Positions 44,513-54,200 of a stretch of DNA of 64,000 bases are shown in pieces (positions within the stretch are counted from its first letter, which is position 1; each line of letters begins with the position of its first letter). Source of the stretch: Bacillota bacterium (GTDB taxonomy: Bacteria > Bacillota > SHA-98 > UBA4971); assembly GCA_030024085.1 (NCBI GenBank), contig JASEJE010000006.1:1-64000 (forward strand). Reading direction: 5' to 3'. Below the pieces are notes generated by a model. That model did not search any database. It saw only the letters and a program-made list of their open reading frames with translations, and was not told where the DNA came from. The position numbers and the translations under genes are program-made.

Positions 44513-44803
44513 TCTGGATCACCTTCCATGCGTAGTGTGTGGTCGCGAGCCTGGGGCCGCTCCGCGTTGCCGACCGCCCTGAGCTTGCCGGCGCTTGCGG
44601 AAGCCGGCGCTTCCGATCAGGCAGGCTCAGGCGCCCCTTCCCGCGACGCGGTCAATGCTCGCCGGGAACGTCCCTCGTCATGGCACTGGTCTACTTGCCC
44701 AAGCTGGACGGCACCGTCGCTCCTGTGGTCCCCGGTAGCGCCCCGGCATCCGGTTCCACGCCGCCCACAGATACCTCTAGCTCGCCGATGATACCACCCT
44801 TGC

Positions 44804-45670
44804 TCACGACGCACGGCCGAAGCCCGCCCTGGCCGTCGGCGCAGGCGGCCCAGGAGCACGGGTCTCCTGGTGTCGGCGCTGGGCCACATCGTGCTCGACC
44901 CACAGGTAGCTGAGCAGCCTGTGGGCCGCCGCCGCGCCCGAGACGGCAGCCCGTCTCGTCGTCGCGCCATCGCCCCGTCGGACGTCCAGCCAAAGGCGGC
45001 GCAGGGCCCCGTCCTCGATGCTCATGGGGATGTGCGGCCTCACCGCAAGGCCCAAGCAGCGTTCGGCAACGCGGTCCACGAGGTCCTTGACCTGCGGTAG
45101 GCCCTCCGGCGGGACGAACGCCGGGCTTGTGGCCACCGTCACCAGGGCTGCCCGGCTATTTGGCATGAAGAAACGATCGTGCGGGACGATCTCGACCTCC
45201 ACCTCGCGCCCCGCGCGGCACCGTCCCTGTTCATGATAGGACGGCGTTTTCCTGTGCCTGTGCAGGCGAACGCCAGGAGTGTCCCATGGCTCCCATTCGC
45301 CGCTGTCATAGAGCCACCGGGGAACGACCCACACGATCTTTGAGAACAGGCCGTCCTCGACGGCCTTCCTTACAAAGTTGCCGCAGTGGACGAGCCAGGT
45401 GAAGGTATCGTAGAAGTCGGAATGGGCGTCCACGTGGACCAGGGTGGCCGACCGGGCGCCCCACTCCTTCCAGACGAAGTATGCTTCCTTGTGGTCGGTG
45501 AACACGGCGGCCGGCCTTGCGTCCCAGCCCACTCCCGCATGCTGCAGCCACCCTACGATCTCGCCAGGAGCCATCCACAGCTCCTGCCGGACCCCGGAGT
45601 TGCCGTTCGTCCTGGGCCGAAACATGAAGTCCGCATCGATATCCAGGTATACCCCCATAATCTGTACCAC
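44804..45670 (-). CDS. UPF0489-family protein (arginase-like fold)
   Basis: Protein of 288 residues. LDIDADFMFRP at the start, DHKEAYFVWKEW, LVHVDAHSDFYDTF (an HxDAHxD metal-site motif like that of arginases and deacetylases) and HCGNFVRKAVEDG match the UPF0489/C5orf22 pattern. No function is established for the family. The last 30 residues are a low-complexity Ala/Pro/Arg tail. Start GTG at 45670 or ATG at 45658 (MGVYLDIDAD). Confidence 0.75.
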   Translation of the reverse strand: MVQIMGVYLDIDADFMFRPRTNGNSGVRQELWMAPGEIVGWLQHAGVGWDARPAAVFTDHKEAYFVWKEWGARSATLVHVDAHSDFYDTFTWLVHCGNFVRKAVEDGLFSKIVWVVPRWLYDSGEWEPWDTPGVRLHRHRKTPSYHEQGRCRAGREVEVEIVPHDRFFMPNSRAALVTVATSPAFVPPEGLPQVKDLVDRVAERCLGLAVRPHIPMSIEDGALRRLWLDVRRGDGATTRRAAVSGAAAAHRLLSYLWVEHDVAQRRHQETRAPGPPAPTARAGFGRAS

Positions 45671-45745
45671 AACCCCGTCATTGAAGGGCCATGTGCCGTC
45701 CGCACCGCGCGGCGGCGCTCCTTAACCAAAGTGTACACTCACGCG

Positions 45746-45783
45746 CGCAGAATTCAAGCCCCATCGCAGAATTCAAGCCCCAT
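45746..45783. repeat. Perfect tandem duplication of 19 bp
   Basis: CGCAGAATTCAAGCCCCAT occurs twice head to tail. It lies in a 424-bp gene-free stretch (45671-46094) that otherwise holds palindromic element G. Confidence 0.9.
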
Positions 45784-45973
45784 GACCGGGCGGCAGGGTT
45801 GGGAGGGGAAGATGCACGAGGGTTTGGCAAGCCCAAATGCTGCCAGATTCTGCGTAGGCGCGCGAGAGGCGCACCGTCCGCCCGCCCCCTGACCCGAACA
45901 CAGCAACGTGCACCGCCGCGAGCGTGCGACACCGCGAGCCTCCGGCAAAACGCGGCGTCCCGTGAACCCAGCC

Positions 45974-46098
45974 CTCTGTGAGGGTGAAGAAATGCTTCCG
46001 ACTTTCGGAGGGGCTGCCGGTGACGCTAAGAGAGAGTGCAGCACCGGCAACCCAGCGACTGATGGTGAGTCGGCAAGAACCGACGGACCCTCACTTAG
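45974..46098 (-). repeat. CTAAGT palindromic element, short copy G
   Basis: A 125-bp copy; on the minus strand it starts CTAAGTGAGGGTCCG and keeps the core stem GGGTTGCCGGTG/CACCGGCAGCCCC with a much reduced interior. The start CTAAGTG contains the TAA stop of hsp20. Confidence 0.8.
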
Positions 46099-46541
46099 TG
46101 TATGTCGAGCCGGTATGTCCTGCCCTTCGCCTCCTCGGCCTTGGGGATCACCACCTCGAGGACGCCGTTCTTGAAGCTGGCCCTCGCCTGGTCGGCCTTC
46201 ACCTTCGTCGTGATCGGCAGCGTCCGGGCAAAGGAGCCGTAGGCGCGCTCGCGCCGGTATACGTTCCTGTCCTCGACTTCTTTCTCGTACTTCGACTCGC
46301 CCTTTATCGTCAGGGCGGTGTCGGTGAGCGTGACCTCGACGTCCTTCTGGTCCACACCCGGTAGATCCGCCCTCACCACGAGGTCGCTCTCGGTCTCGTA
46401 CATGTCCACCGACGGCTGCCACATGCGCCCGGGCAAGATCCCGCCCACACCGCGCCTTGCGAACGTCTCGTCGACCACCCTGTTCATCGCGTCGCGAATC
46501 GTTGCAAGCTCATCAAAAGGATCCCATCTGATAAGGCTCAC
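46095..46541 (-). CDS. Hsp20 small heat-shock protein
   Basis: Alpha-crystallin-family chaperone of 148 residues from GTG 46541, ten bases after AAGGAGG. An N-terminal SLIRWDPFDELATIRDAMNR leads into the crystallin domain (VDMYETESDLVVRADLPGV, LTIKGES, YGSFARTLPIT) with the closing GVLEVVIPKAEE motif (GVLxxxxPK). It holds unfolding proteins. Its stop codon lies in the terminal CTAAGTG of element G. Confidence 0.94.
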   Translation of the reverse strand: MSLIRWDPFDELATIRDAMNRVVDETFARRGVGGILPGRMWQPSVDMYETESDLVVRADLPGVDQKDVEVTLTDTALTIKGESKYEKEVEDRNVYRRERAYGSFARTLPITTKVKADQARASFKNGVLEVVIPKAEEAKGRTYRLDIH

Positions 46542-46680
46542 CTGCCACGCACCTCCTTCCGCCTTCGTGCCCGTGCTCCTGCCCGAAGGGGCACACGAAG
46601 TAGCATGCGTAGTATTCCACGTGTGCACAGGCACTAAACGGCGTCGGGGGCTTTGACGCTCTCTGCGGGCCAGGCCGCCC

Positions 46681-47388
46681 TTAAGAACGGTCGATCACGG
46701 TGTCCATGCGCTCATCGGCAAAGGACTTCCGGACGGCGAGGAACTCGAGCGTGCCTTCTTGCCCGAACCTCAGCGGGTAACATCCAACTATCTCGTCATA
46801 CTCGGACGATTCCATGCCGTCGAGCACCACGCGCTGTCCTGAGCCGCCATTACTGTCGCTCTTTCTGACGATATGGGCCAGGTGGCTGCCATCGGCGCTG
46901 AAGGCAGGACACAGAGCCCCTTCGTACTCGCGGTCCCCACGCACCATGACATACTTGCAGTCGGCTGACCTCTTGAAGGCCGTCCCGTGTTGAAGGCCGT
47001 CCCGTGTCTTGCCCTTCCAACTGACGAACGCCACCTTGCGGGCATCCGGAGAGAACGTCACCTGTTCGATGCCCTGGTATGGCGGGCCTTCCTTTCCATC
47101 CAGCACAAGGTGGTTGTTCTTGCCCTTGATGGCCACGTATGCAAAGTGCATCCCGTCTGAACTGAAGGCAAGGCTTCCGGTCTGGGAGGAGAATCTCCCC
47201 GCCCCTATCTCGTCGTATGCAGGTCCCTCCTTGCCGTCCACGACAACAATCCATTTTGTCCCCTTTCGTGCTGCGTAGGCAAGTCGTTCTCCGTCGGGGC
47301 TGAACACGATATCGGTAGACACATAAACCCCCTTGACGATGTGGCCGATCTGGTCGTATTCAGGGCCACATTTGCCGTCCAGCCACAT
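46681..47388 (-). CDS. PD40/WD40-like beta-propeller protein
   Basis: Protein of 235 residues made of repeated units such as WIVVVDGKEGPAYDEIGAG, NHLVLDGKEGPPYQGI, FSPDGERLAYAARKGTKW and FSSDGMHFAYVAIKGK, the TolB-like PD40 propeller motif. It lacks a signal peptide, and its first unit overlaps the end of the preceding frame by 28 bp, so it is probably the frameshifted continuation of the secreted product at 47360-47779. A 17-bp tandem duplication around 46973-47006 disturbs one repeat (TRDGLQHGTAFKRS). Confidence 0.6.
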   Translation of the reverse strand: MWLDGKCGPEYDQIGHIVKGVYVSTDIVFSPDGERLAYAARKGTKWIVVVDGKEGPAYDEIGAGRFSSQTGSLAFSSDGMHFAYVAIKGKNNHLVLDGKEGPPYQGIEQVTFSPDARKVAFVSWKGKTRDGLQHGTAFKRSADCKYVMVRGDREYEGALCPAFSADGSHLAHIVRKSDSNGGSGQRVVLDGMESSEYDEIVGCYPLRFGQEGTLEFLAVRKSFADERMDTVIDRS

Positions 47389-47779
47389 GTTTTGGATCTT
47401 CCCTCAGATGAATCGCCTGAGGAACATCCATCGGTTCGTATTGAAGCTCGAGCTCGACGTGGTAGCCGAAGGCCAGCAGCACGCTATGCGCTGCGTCCAG
47501 GACATTCAATGCGGTGTTTGCAGCGCCGGCCGCTGTGCCTGCCGCCCCTTCCATCTGGCTTACGGTATTCAGGCCGGTGTCGATTCCCATCTGCTTTAGA
47601 GTGCCCCCGAGGGACGGCACGCCGCCATCATCGCCGGCCAGGGCGCTACCGACTGTGAAGGCGACCACAAGGAGGACAAGGGTTATAGCGGTTGCAGGGA
47701 AGCGCGCGGCGCTCCACGCCCGCGAATGCGTGCGAGAAGTCCAGACACCTCCATATATGGCTTCGCAATGATACCTCAT
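47360..47779 (-). CDS. Secreted N-terminal portion, possibly of the propeller gene
   Basis: Product of 139 residues: basic start, hydrophobic signal segment (ATAITLVLLVVAFTVGSALA), then an Ala/Gly-rich helical stretch and HVELELQYEPMDVPQAIHL. Its ATG overlaps the upstream gene's TGA (ATGA). The frame ends in DPKHVAGRQMWP, where a one-base shift would give NMWLDGKCGPEYDQIG, the first propeller repeat. So either a frameshifted gene or two overlapping genes. Confidence 0.5.
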   Translation of the reverse strand: MRYHCEAIYGGVWTSRTHSRAWSAARFPATAITLVLLVVAFTVGSALAGDDGGVPSLGGTLKQMGIDTGLNTVSQMEGAAGTAAGAANTALNVLDAAHSVLLAFGYHVELELQYEPMDVPQAIHLREDPKHVAGRQMWP

Positions 47780-48303
47780 TGGACGTCACCGCCAAGCAGC
47801 GCCGGGTTGATCCTGGTCGCGCCCAAGAGGTCGATGGTCACCAGCATCGCCTGCACAGGATCGAGCACGAGGTTACTTGTCTCGCGTTCTTCTGATTCAA
47901 AGAGAAGCCCTAGTCTCTTTGGGTTTTCCATCTCTTGAGCGTCCTCTCGTTCTCTCTCGGTGATCTCCAGAAACTCGTTGAGGGAATCATAGTCTTGATC
48001 GCAGGCGTACACATAACAGTCAGCGTCGATTACGTCCGCTGCGGCCTTGATGACATCGTGTATGTCACCATCCTGGCTTATTGTGTCATTATAGGCTTTG
48101 AAGGCCTCTTGACGTTCCTCTCTGCCCAACCTCGCATTCATCCTATATAGGTCTATATATGCTCTCTGCTGCTCGAGGGAAGTGTCAGCCATATTGAAGA
48201 TATCGCCGGACTTCAGGGCTTGATAGCTCTGCCGGCCTGCCTTCATAAGTTTAACCACCTCGGGAGGAGTGTCCGCAGGTAATCTCCCTTCCGATGCGTT
48301 CAT
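47776..48303 (-). CDS. Hypothetical acidic helical protein
   Basis: Unrecognised protein of 175 residues, mostly charged and helical (RAYIDLYRMNARLGREERQE, EFLEITEREREDAQEMENP). No signal peptide or membrane segment. It lies between the VWA-domain gene and the secreted frame, overlapping the latter by ATGA, so it belongs to the same unit. AGGTGATACC-like bases precede the ATG weakly. Confidence 0.6.
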   Translation of the reverse strand: MNASEGRLPADTPPEVVKLMKAGRQSYQALKSGDIFNMADTSLEQQRAYIDLYRMNARLGREERQEAFKAYNDTISQDGDIHDVIKAAADVIDADCYVYACDQDYDSLNEFLEITEREREDAQEMENPKRLGLLFESEERETSNLVLDPVQAMLVTIDLLGATRINPALLGGDVQ

Positions 48304-48313
48304 ATAAGGTATC

Positions 48314-48387
48314 CCGGGGCACCTGTTGACCAGGTGCCCCGGAATGCCTAATCATGTTCCGGGGCGCTCGCAAAGCGGGCGCCCCGG
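48314..48387 (-). terminator. Twin GC hairpins after the VWA gene
   Basis: CCGGGGCACCTG/CAGGTGCCCCGG (48314-48342) and CCGGGGCGC/GCGCCCCGG (48359-48387) share the CCGGGGC base. No T-run follows. They may attenuate transcription between the VWA gene and the next gene. Confidence 0.5.
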
Positions 48388-48412
48388 TCAGTCCCGTTAT
48401 CCTGTCTCGTTA

Positions 48413-50995
48413 TCACTTTTCGAGCGTGATCTCGACATCCTGCTCCAGCGTGCCGCCAGAAGTTACCACGAGCCCGCGCACCCACTGGCTGCTGAAGCCA
48501 TCGGTTATTTCAACGTCGTATTCGCCTTCGGCAAGTTTGGCCTCAAATACGCCTTCCCTGACCATCTCAAGGTCGCAGACGTAGTCATCGGTGCCTGCAA
48601 AGTTGACCATCAACCTGACGTCCTCGTCTGTGCACGCCTTGCCGTCCCAGGTCACGCGAAGGCGGAGCTTGCCAATGCCGCCGAGGTTTATTGACTTCTC
48701 CAGCGTGCCGCCACCCTGTATTTCAAGTTGACGCAGGCTTCTATCCTGGAACCCTTCACCGAGGTTATAGGCCAAAAGATCGTAGACACCTTCCTTGACC
48801 TTCGCCTCAAAGAGGCCTTTCTCGACCTCCTCCAGGTGACAGACCCATTCTTCACTCCCAACATCGCGATTTTCAGGATCGTATTCGTAGAGGCTGAGTC
48901 CCATGTCCTCTGAGGAATATGGCTTGCCGCCCGAGGTCACTTTCACTATGATTCTCCCCATGCCGCCGATCTCAAGCGACTTCTCCAGGGTCTCTCCAGG
49001 CTTTATCTCCAGCTTGCGAATGGTCTTGTCTGCATACCCTGTGCCCAGGTTGACGGCCAGGAGATCGTAGACACCTTCCTTGATCTTCACCTCAAAGAGA
49101 CCCTTTTCCACCATCTCTATATCGCAGACATACTCTTCTGAACCGACCTGGGAGTCGCGTTTCTCCGGATCATGCTCGTACAACATCAGCCTCATGCCGC
49201 CTACGGAATATGGCTTGCCGCCTGACGTCACTTTCACTGTGACTTTGCCCATGCCGCCGATCTCAAGCGACTTCTCCAGGGTCTCTCCAGGCTTTATCTC
49301 CAGCTTGCGAATGGTCTTGTCTGCATACCCTGTGCCCAGGTTGACGGCCAGGAGATCGTAGACACCTTCCTTGATCTTCACCTCAAAGAGACCCTTTTCC
49401 ACCATCTCTATATCGCAGACATACTCTTCTGAACCGACCTGGGAGTCGCGTTTCTCCGGATCATGCTCGTACAACATCAGCCTCATGTCTTCGACAAAGA
49501 AAGGCTTGCCCTCAGCAGTCACCTTCACCCTGATCTTGCTGGGGTTGAACGCCACCTGCTTCTCCACGGTCTGGCCGGCTTTGACTTTCACATCGCGCAC
49601 CCATTGCTCGGTGAACCCGGCAACGGACGGGGTGACCTGAATGTCGTACGCCCCCTCCAGGACGCCGCACTCGAACACGCCCCGCTCGCCCGGAAGCGGG
49701 CTCAGGGTGCGGTAGAGCTTCTGATTCTGGTGCACGCTGACCCTGGCCTCGTTGGAAGGCTTGTTGTCAACAAGGACCTTCAGGCGGAGCTTTCCCGGCT
49801 GGTCGAACGTGACCGCGACTTCCTTCGTCTCGCCCGCCTTGACCTCTACGTTCTCCACCGTGCGGTTCTGCTGCGGGTCGCCTGTATAGGTGCACTGGAC
49901 GCTGTATTTGCCCGGCGCCACCGCCACAGCCATCCTGTCCCCTTGGACCCCGAAGTCCTTGCGGCCCTTCTCCTCGCTGTAGGCCGACGCCTTCAGGCTG
50001 GATGCCGGTACCACCCGGTCGCCCATTCGCGCCACCAGCACGATCTTCCCCGGCAGCCCGGCGAAGTCCAGGCGGACCTTCGTGGTCTCTCCCTTTTTAA
50101 GCGTCACGTTGGGCTGGCTTGCGGAAAGGGTCTCGCCCTCCACCGTCAGGGTGCCCTTCACGGCGTAGACGCCTTCCGCGGGGAGCGCTAGCTTCAGCAC
50201 CTGGCCGGCCGGTCCCTGGGGCGTGGCCTTCACGGGCTTGCCGTCCGCATCAAGCACCTCGATGTTCGTGCGGGCTGTGACGTTCGTCTCGCCTGCCCAT
50301 GCCTCCACCTCGAGCAAAGGCGGCGAGACGACCTCCACCACGATGGACTTGAGCGCCGCGCTCAGGCCCGCCCTGTCCTTTGCCGAATAGTAGTTGCCGA
50401 TGCACTTGACCTTCTCCTCGGCAGCCGCGGAAAGCCCGAACCCCACGACGTACGGCTTCAGGATGAGGCCGGCGTCCTGCAGCTTGCGCGAGGTGATGCA
50501 GGGGTTCGCGCCGCAGCTCTCCTCGCCGTCGGTGACGAGGACGATGACCTTCCTCCCCGCCTTCGGGAAGTCCTTCGCGGCCTCCTCAAGCGAGTAAGTT
50601 ATGGGCGTCATGCCGCCCGGGTTGAGCGATGCAACGATCTTGAGTATGGCCGCTCGGACCTTCCCCACAGGTCCGAACGGCTGCAGCAGGCCCGAATCCT
50701 GGCAGGAGGGCTTGCCCGGCAACATGGACCCATACACGCGCAGGGCGATCTCCATGTCAGGCCGGTCCTCGAGGCTCTCCACCAGCTCCTTGATGACCTC
50801 CTTGGCCACCTCGATTCGGGTCTTGCCGCCGTCCACCTTCTCCTTCATGCTACCCGACGCGTCGAAGATGAACTCGATGTATGTCTTCTCCTCTGCAGCG
50901 CCTGCGTGCGTGGACCCTGCGGCGAGGAACCATAGCCCCGCCATGAGGATCGCGAGCACGCACAGGCACGCCACCGCGTGTGCTGGCCTCCTCAC
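48413..50995 (-). CDS. Secreted VWA-domain protein with tandem beta-sandwich repeats
   Basis: Protein of 860 residues. A signal peptide (CLCVLAILMAGLWFLAAGS) precedes a von Willebrand A domain with MIDAS residues DASGSM (46-51) and VLVTDGEESCG. The rest is a chain of about seven carboxypeptidase-regulatory-like/PEGA-type repeats (pattern IRVKVTAEGKPFFVEDM, YDLLAVNLGTGYADKTIRKL, EIKPGETLEKSL). Two adjacent repeats of 97 residues are nearly identical in DNA (48957-49197 and 49248-49488). Such proteins usually bind ligands or metals at the cell surface. It begins a set with the three following genes. Confidence 0.85.
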   Translation of the reverse strand: MRRPAHAVACLCVLAILMAGLWFLAAGSTHAGAAEEKTYIEFIFDASGSMKEKVDGGKTRIEVAKEVIKELVESLEDRPDMEIALRVYGSMLPGKPSCQDSGLLQPFGPVGKVRAAILKIVASLNPGGMTPITYSLEEAAKDFPKAGRKVIVLVTDGEESCGANPCITSRKLQDAGLILKPYVVGFGLSAAAEEKVKCIGNYYSAKDRAGLSAALKSIVVEVVSPPLLEVEAWAGETNVTARTNIEVLDADGKPVKATPQGPAGQVLKLALPAEGVYAVKGTLTVEGETLSASQPNVTLKKGETTKVRLDFAGLPGKIVLVARMGDRVVPASSLKASAYSEEKGRKDFGVQGDRMAVAVAPGKYSVQCTYTGDPQQNRTVENVEVKAGETKEVAVTFDQPGKLRLKVLVDNKPSNEARVSVHQNQKLYRTLSPLPGERGVFECGVLEGAYDIQVTPSVAGFTEQWVRDVKVKAGQTVEKQVAFNPSKIRVKVTAEGKPFFVEDMRLMLYEHDPEKRDSQVGSEEYVCDIEMVEKGLFEVKIKEGVYDLLAVNLGTGYADKTIRKLEIKPGETLEKSLEIGGMGKVTVKVTSGGKPYSVGGMRLMLYEHDPEKRDSQVGSEEYVCDIEMVEKGLFEVKIKEGVYDLLAVNLGTGYADKTIRKLEIKPGETLEKSLEIGGMGRIIVKVTSGGKPYSSEDMGLSLYEYDPENRDVGSEEWVCHLEEVEKGLFEAKVKEGVYDLLAYNLGEGFQDRSLRQLEIQGGGTLEKSINLGGIGKLRLRVTWDGKACTDEDVRLMVNFAGTDDYVCDLEMVREGVFEAKLAEGEYDVEITDGFSSQWVRGLVVTSGGTLEQDVEITLEK

Positions 50996-51266
50996 GTGAC
51001 TTCCCCCTTCTTCGTGGTATCATGCAGGACGCTCCGCCGATTCACGATGCCGCTCGGCGAACTCACATACGTATCTTACCGACGAATCCCTGACCAAAAA
51101 CTGACCGAAAGGCAACCCGATGGTGACCGGAGAGGTAGGAGAGAACGGTCTGGTGTCGAATATGCCAGGTGAGTAGAGGCTGGACAGTGCAACCCTGCCT
51201 CTACCAGGCCGAAGGAAACATGTCTTCACATCGCAGGTAGCCAAGGTCCACCCAGGGCAGAGGCGG

Positions 51267-54200
51267 GTGCTGCCGTTGACAGAGATGATCCTGACCAAGC
51301 TGATGCCGCCGCGGGCCATGCCCGGCCTGGTATGGCGTCCCAGGCTCATCGAGGTGCTCTCGAACATCGAAGGCCGAAAGCTGACGGTCGTGGCGGCTCC
51401 GGCCGGGTACGGAAAGACAGTGCTCATGTTGCAGCTTGCAGGCGCGTTGGGATGCCCGCTCGTCTGGTACCAGCTCGATCCATCAGACAACGACCCGGCA
51501 GCTTTCATCCAGTATCTGGTCACCGGAGTCCAGAGGCACTTCCCGGACGTCGGCCGCGAGGTGCTCGGCCTTCTCGAGCAAGGCGGCGTCGCGTCGAGAC
51601 AACGCCTGATCGTGGCAGCGCTCGTGAACGGCCTCGCTGAAGCAGTGTCCGGCGCCGGCCTCCTCGTGGTTTTCGACGACTACCATGCCGTCACCGACCC
51701 TTCAGTCCATTCTCTCGTTCAGGATTTCGTGCAGCGCGTTCCGGCAGGAGTGCACGTCATCATCGCGAGCCGCGCGAGGCCCCCGCTGGCGTTATCGCGC
51801 ATGCTTATCACCGGCGAGGCCATCATGATCGGCGTGGACGATCTCAAGTTCACCAGGCCGGAGATCGGGGCATTTCTGGGCCGCAGCTCCAAGGAGGGAG
51901 ATGACGACCGATTCCTGGAGGCAATCGAACGCTGGACCGCCGGGTGGGCTGCGGCGCTGCGCCTCGCGAGGGAGGCCGGGCCCATACCCCTGGACCGCGG
52001 CGGGATGGCGCCACCCTCGGGAACCGGAACGACGACTGAAACGGGGGCTGAACCCAGGACTGAAACAAGGACTGAAACGAGGACCGAGACCAGGGCACTC
52101 TTTGCATACATGGCTTCCGAGGTGCTCGAACAGCAACCCGAGGATGTGCGCGAGTTCCTGGTGTCCACGTCGGTTCTCGACGTCCTCACGTCGGAGATGT
52201 GCGACCTGCTCCTCGGCCGGTGCGATTCCCGCCGGATTCTGGATTTCCTGGAGAGCCGGGAGCTATTCATCATTCCCCTGGCCGGGCGCGGCAGAGCATA
52301 TCGTTACCACGATCTCTTCCGGAACTTCCTCCAGAACCGCCTGGGCCCGGCGCGGGGCGAGCTTCTTCGCCGGGCGGGGATCATCGCCGAACAGACGGGG
52401 GAGTTCGAGCGGGCCGTGGACTATTTCCTTGCAGCGGGATCAGATGCAGACGCGCTGCGGGCCATCAAGGAGGCAGGAAAGGAAGCGCTGCGGTGCGGGC
52501 GCTGGCAGACATGCAGGCGCTGGCTCGAGCGCCTGACGTCCGAGGAGTTGTCGGGCGAGCCGTGGCTCGCCCTGTATCGAGCGGAGATCGAGGCTTACAG
52601 CGGGCGCCTCGACGAGGCCGACGCGTGGGTGAAGACGGCATCCGCGGGATTCGCTGCAAGGGGCGAGGACACGGGCCTTGCCGAAAGCCGGGTGCTCCAG
52701 GCGAGGCTCCTGCGCTGCCATGGTCGGTACATCGAGAGCATGGCCGTGCTGGACCAGGCCTATCCCAAGCTGGCGGCAGCCGCCGCGGCCGGAAGGCGGT
52801 TCGACCTCCCCATGGAGAGATCGCTGAACCTCGTCATGACTGGGCAGCTCGAGGAAGCGGAGGCTCTGCTTCGCAGCGCGCTGGAAGCAGCATGGAGGGG
52901 AGACGACCGCCTCATCGCATGTCGCCTCGCCGAGGGTCTCGGCAACGTTCTGTACATACGGTGCAAATACCGGGAAGCTTTGAAGATGTTCAGGAGGGCC
53001 GCGGAGCTATCGAACGAGTCGCTGCTGCCCGGCTATTACATGCAGGACAGCGCCTGCTGCATCTACTCCGACTGGGGCGAACTCGACCGCGCCCTCGGTC
53101 TCGCCAGGCGCGCCGCGGAGACGAGAGAGGCCCTTGGCCTGGTGGAGGCGCTCCCTTCCGCGTACAACTACCTGGCATGCATCTACATCGAGCTCGGCAG
53201 GTTCGAGCTTGCTGAGGAATACCATCGACGCGCAATCGAGGCCGGCGGGGAGCATTTCTTCCGCACCCTGAATCGCGCCTACCTCGCCCGGTGCATCGGG
53301 CTCCAGGGCCGGTGGTCGGAGGCTGCTGCCATGGCTGAGGAGATACTCGGAGAGGTCCATGGCCAGCAGATCCTGTGCGGCATCTGCCAGGTAGTCAGCG
53401 CGCCGGTCTTCATTCACACCGGTGGCATCAGGAGAGCCGAGACCCTCCTCCAGGAGGCAGTATCAGGACTGGAGCCAGCCGGCAAGAGCCCCCCGTTGTG
53501 CAATGCGTACGGCTTCCTCGGAGGCGTCCTCCTCGCCCAGGGACGAAATGCGGAAGCGCGGCGGTACGTGGAATTGTACATGAACCTTGCCGCCAGGATG
53601 AACTACCTGCAAAGCCTGCTCATGACCTCCCCCGACCTGTACCTCTTGCTCCTCGGGGAAGCCATCAAGCTCGGGATCGAGGTGCCTTTCGCCCAGCGGG
53701 TGCTCGTACGCCTCGGCCCGCGTTCCATCGGACTCCTTGCTGATCTCGCGAGCCACGACGAGCCAGAGCTGCGCGCGCGGGCGGTCACGCCCCTTGCCGA
53801 AATCGGCGGGCCCCGCGCCGAGGAGATCCTCAGATCGCTCGCAGGTGATACTGCACACCCCGAGGTAAAACAGCTTGCCCTGGCGGCCGTGAGGAGGCGC
53901 TGCGGCGAGTCGTCCGGCGCGTCCGCAGCGGCTCGCCATGGCGCCCCTGCGGACCGGGCCGTCCTCAGCACTCTGCCCGCTACCAGCGCCGCGTCAACAG
54001 CCAGGGCGGGCTCTATCGACGCCACTGCGGGGACAGACACCCCGCTTCACCTGCTCATGCTTGGCCCGTTCCGCGTTATCCGGGATGGCGTGGAGGTTAC
54101 TGCCTCACGCTGGCGCACGACGAAAGCCCGCGACCTCCTGGCCTACCTCGCCCACCGCGCAGGGCCGGTCACAGCCGACAGGATCATCGAGGATCTCTGG

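Noticed and set aside
44540-44640. Another copy of the CTAAGT palindrome
   Set aside because: GCTTGCCGGCGCTTGCGG is similar to part of the core, but there are no CTAAGT ends and the stem partner is missing; probably an unrelated hairpin.
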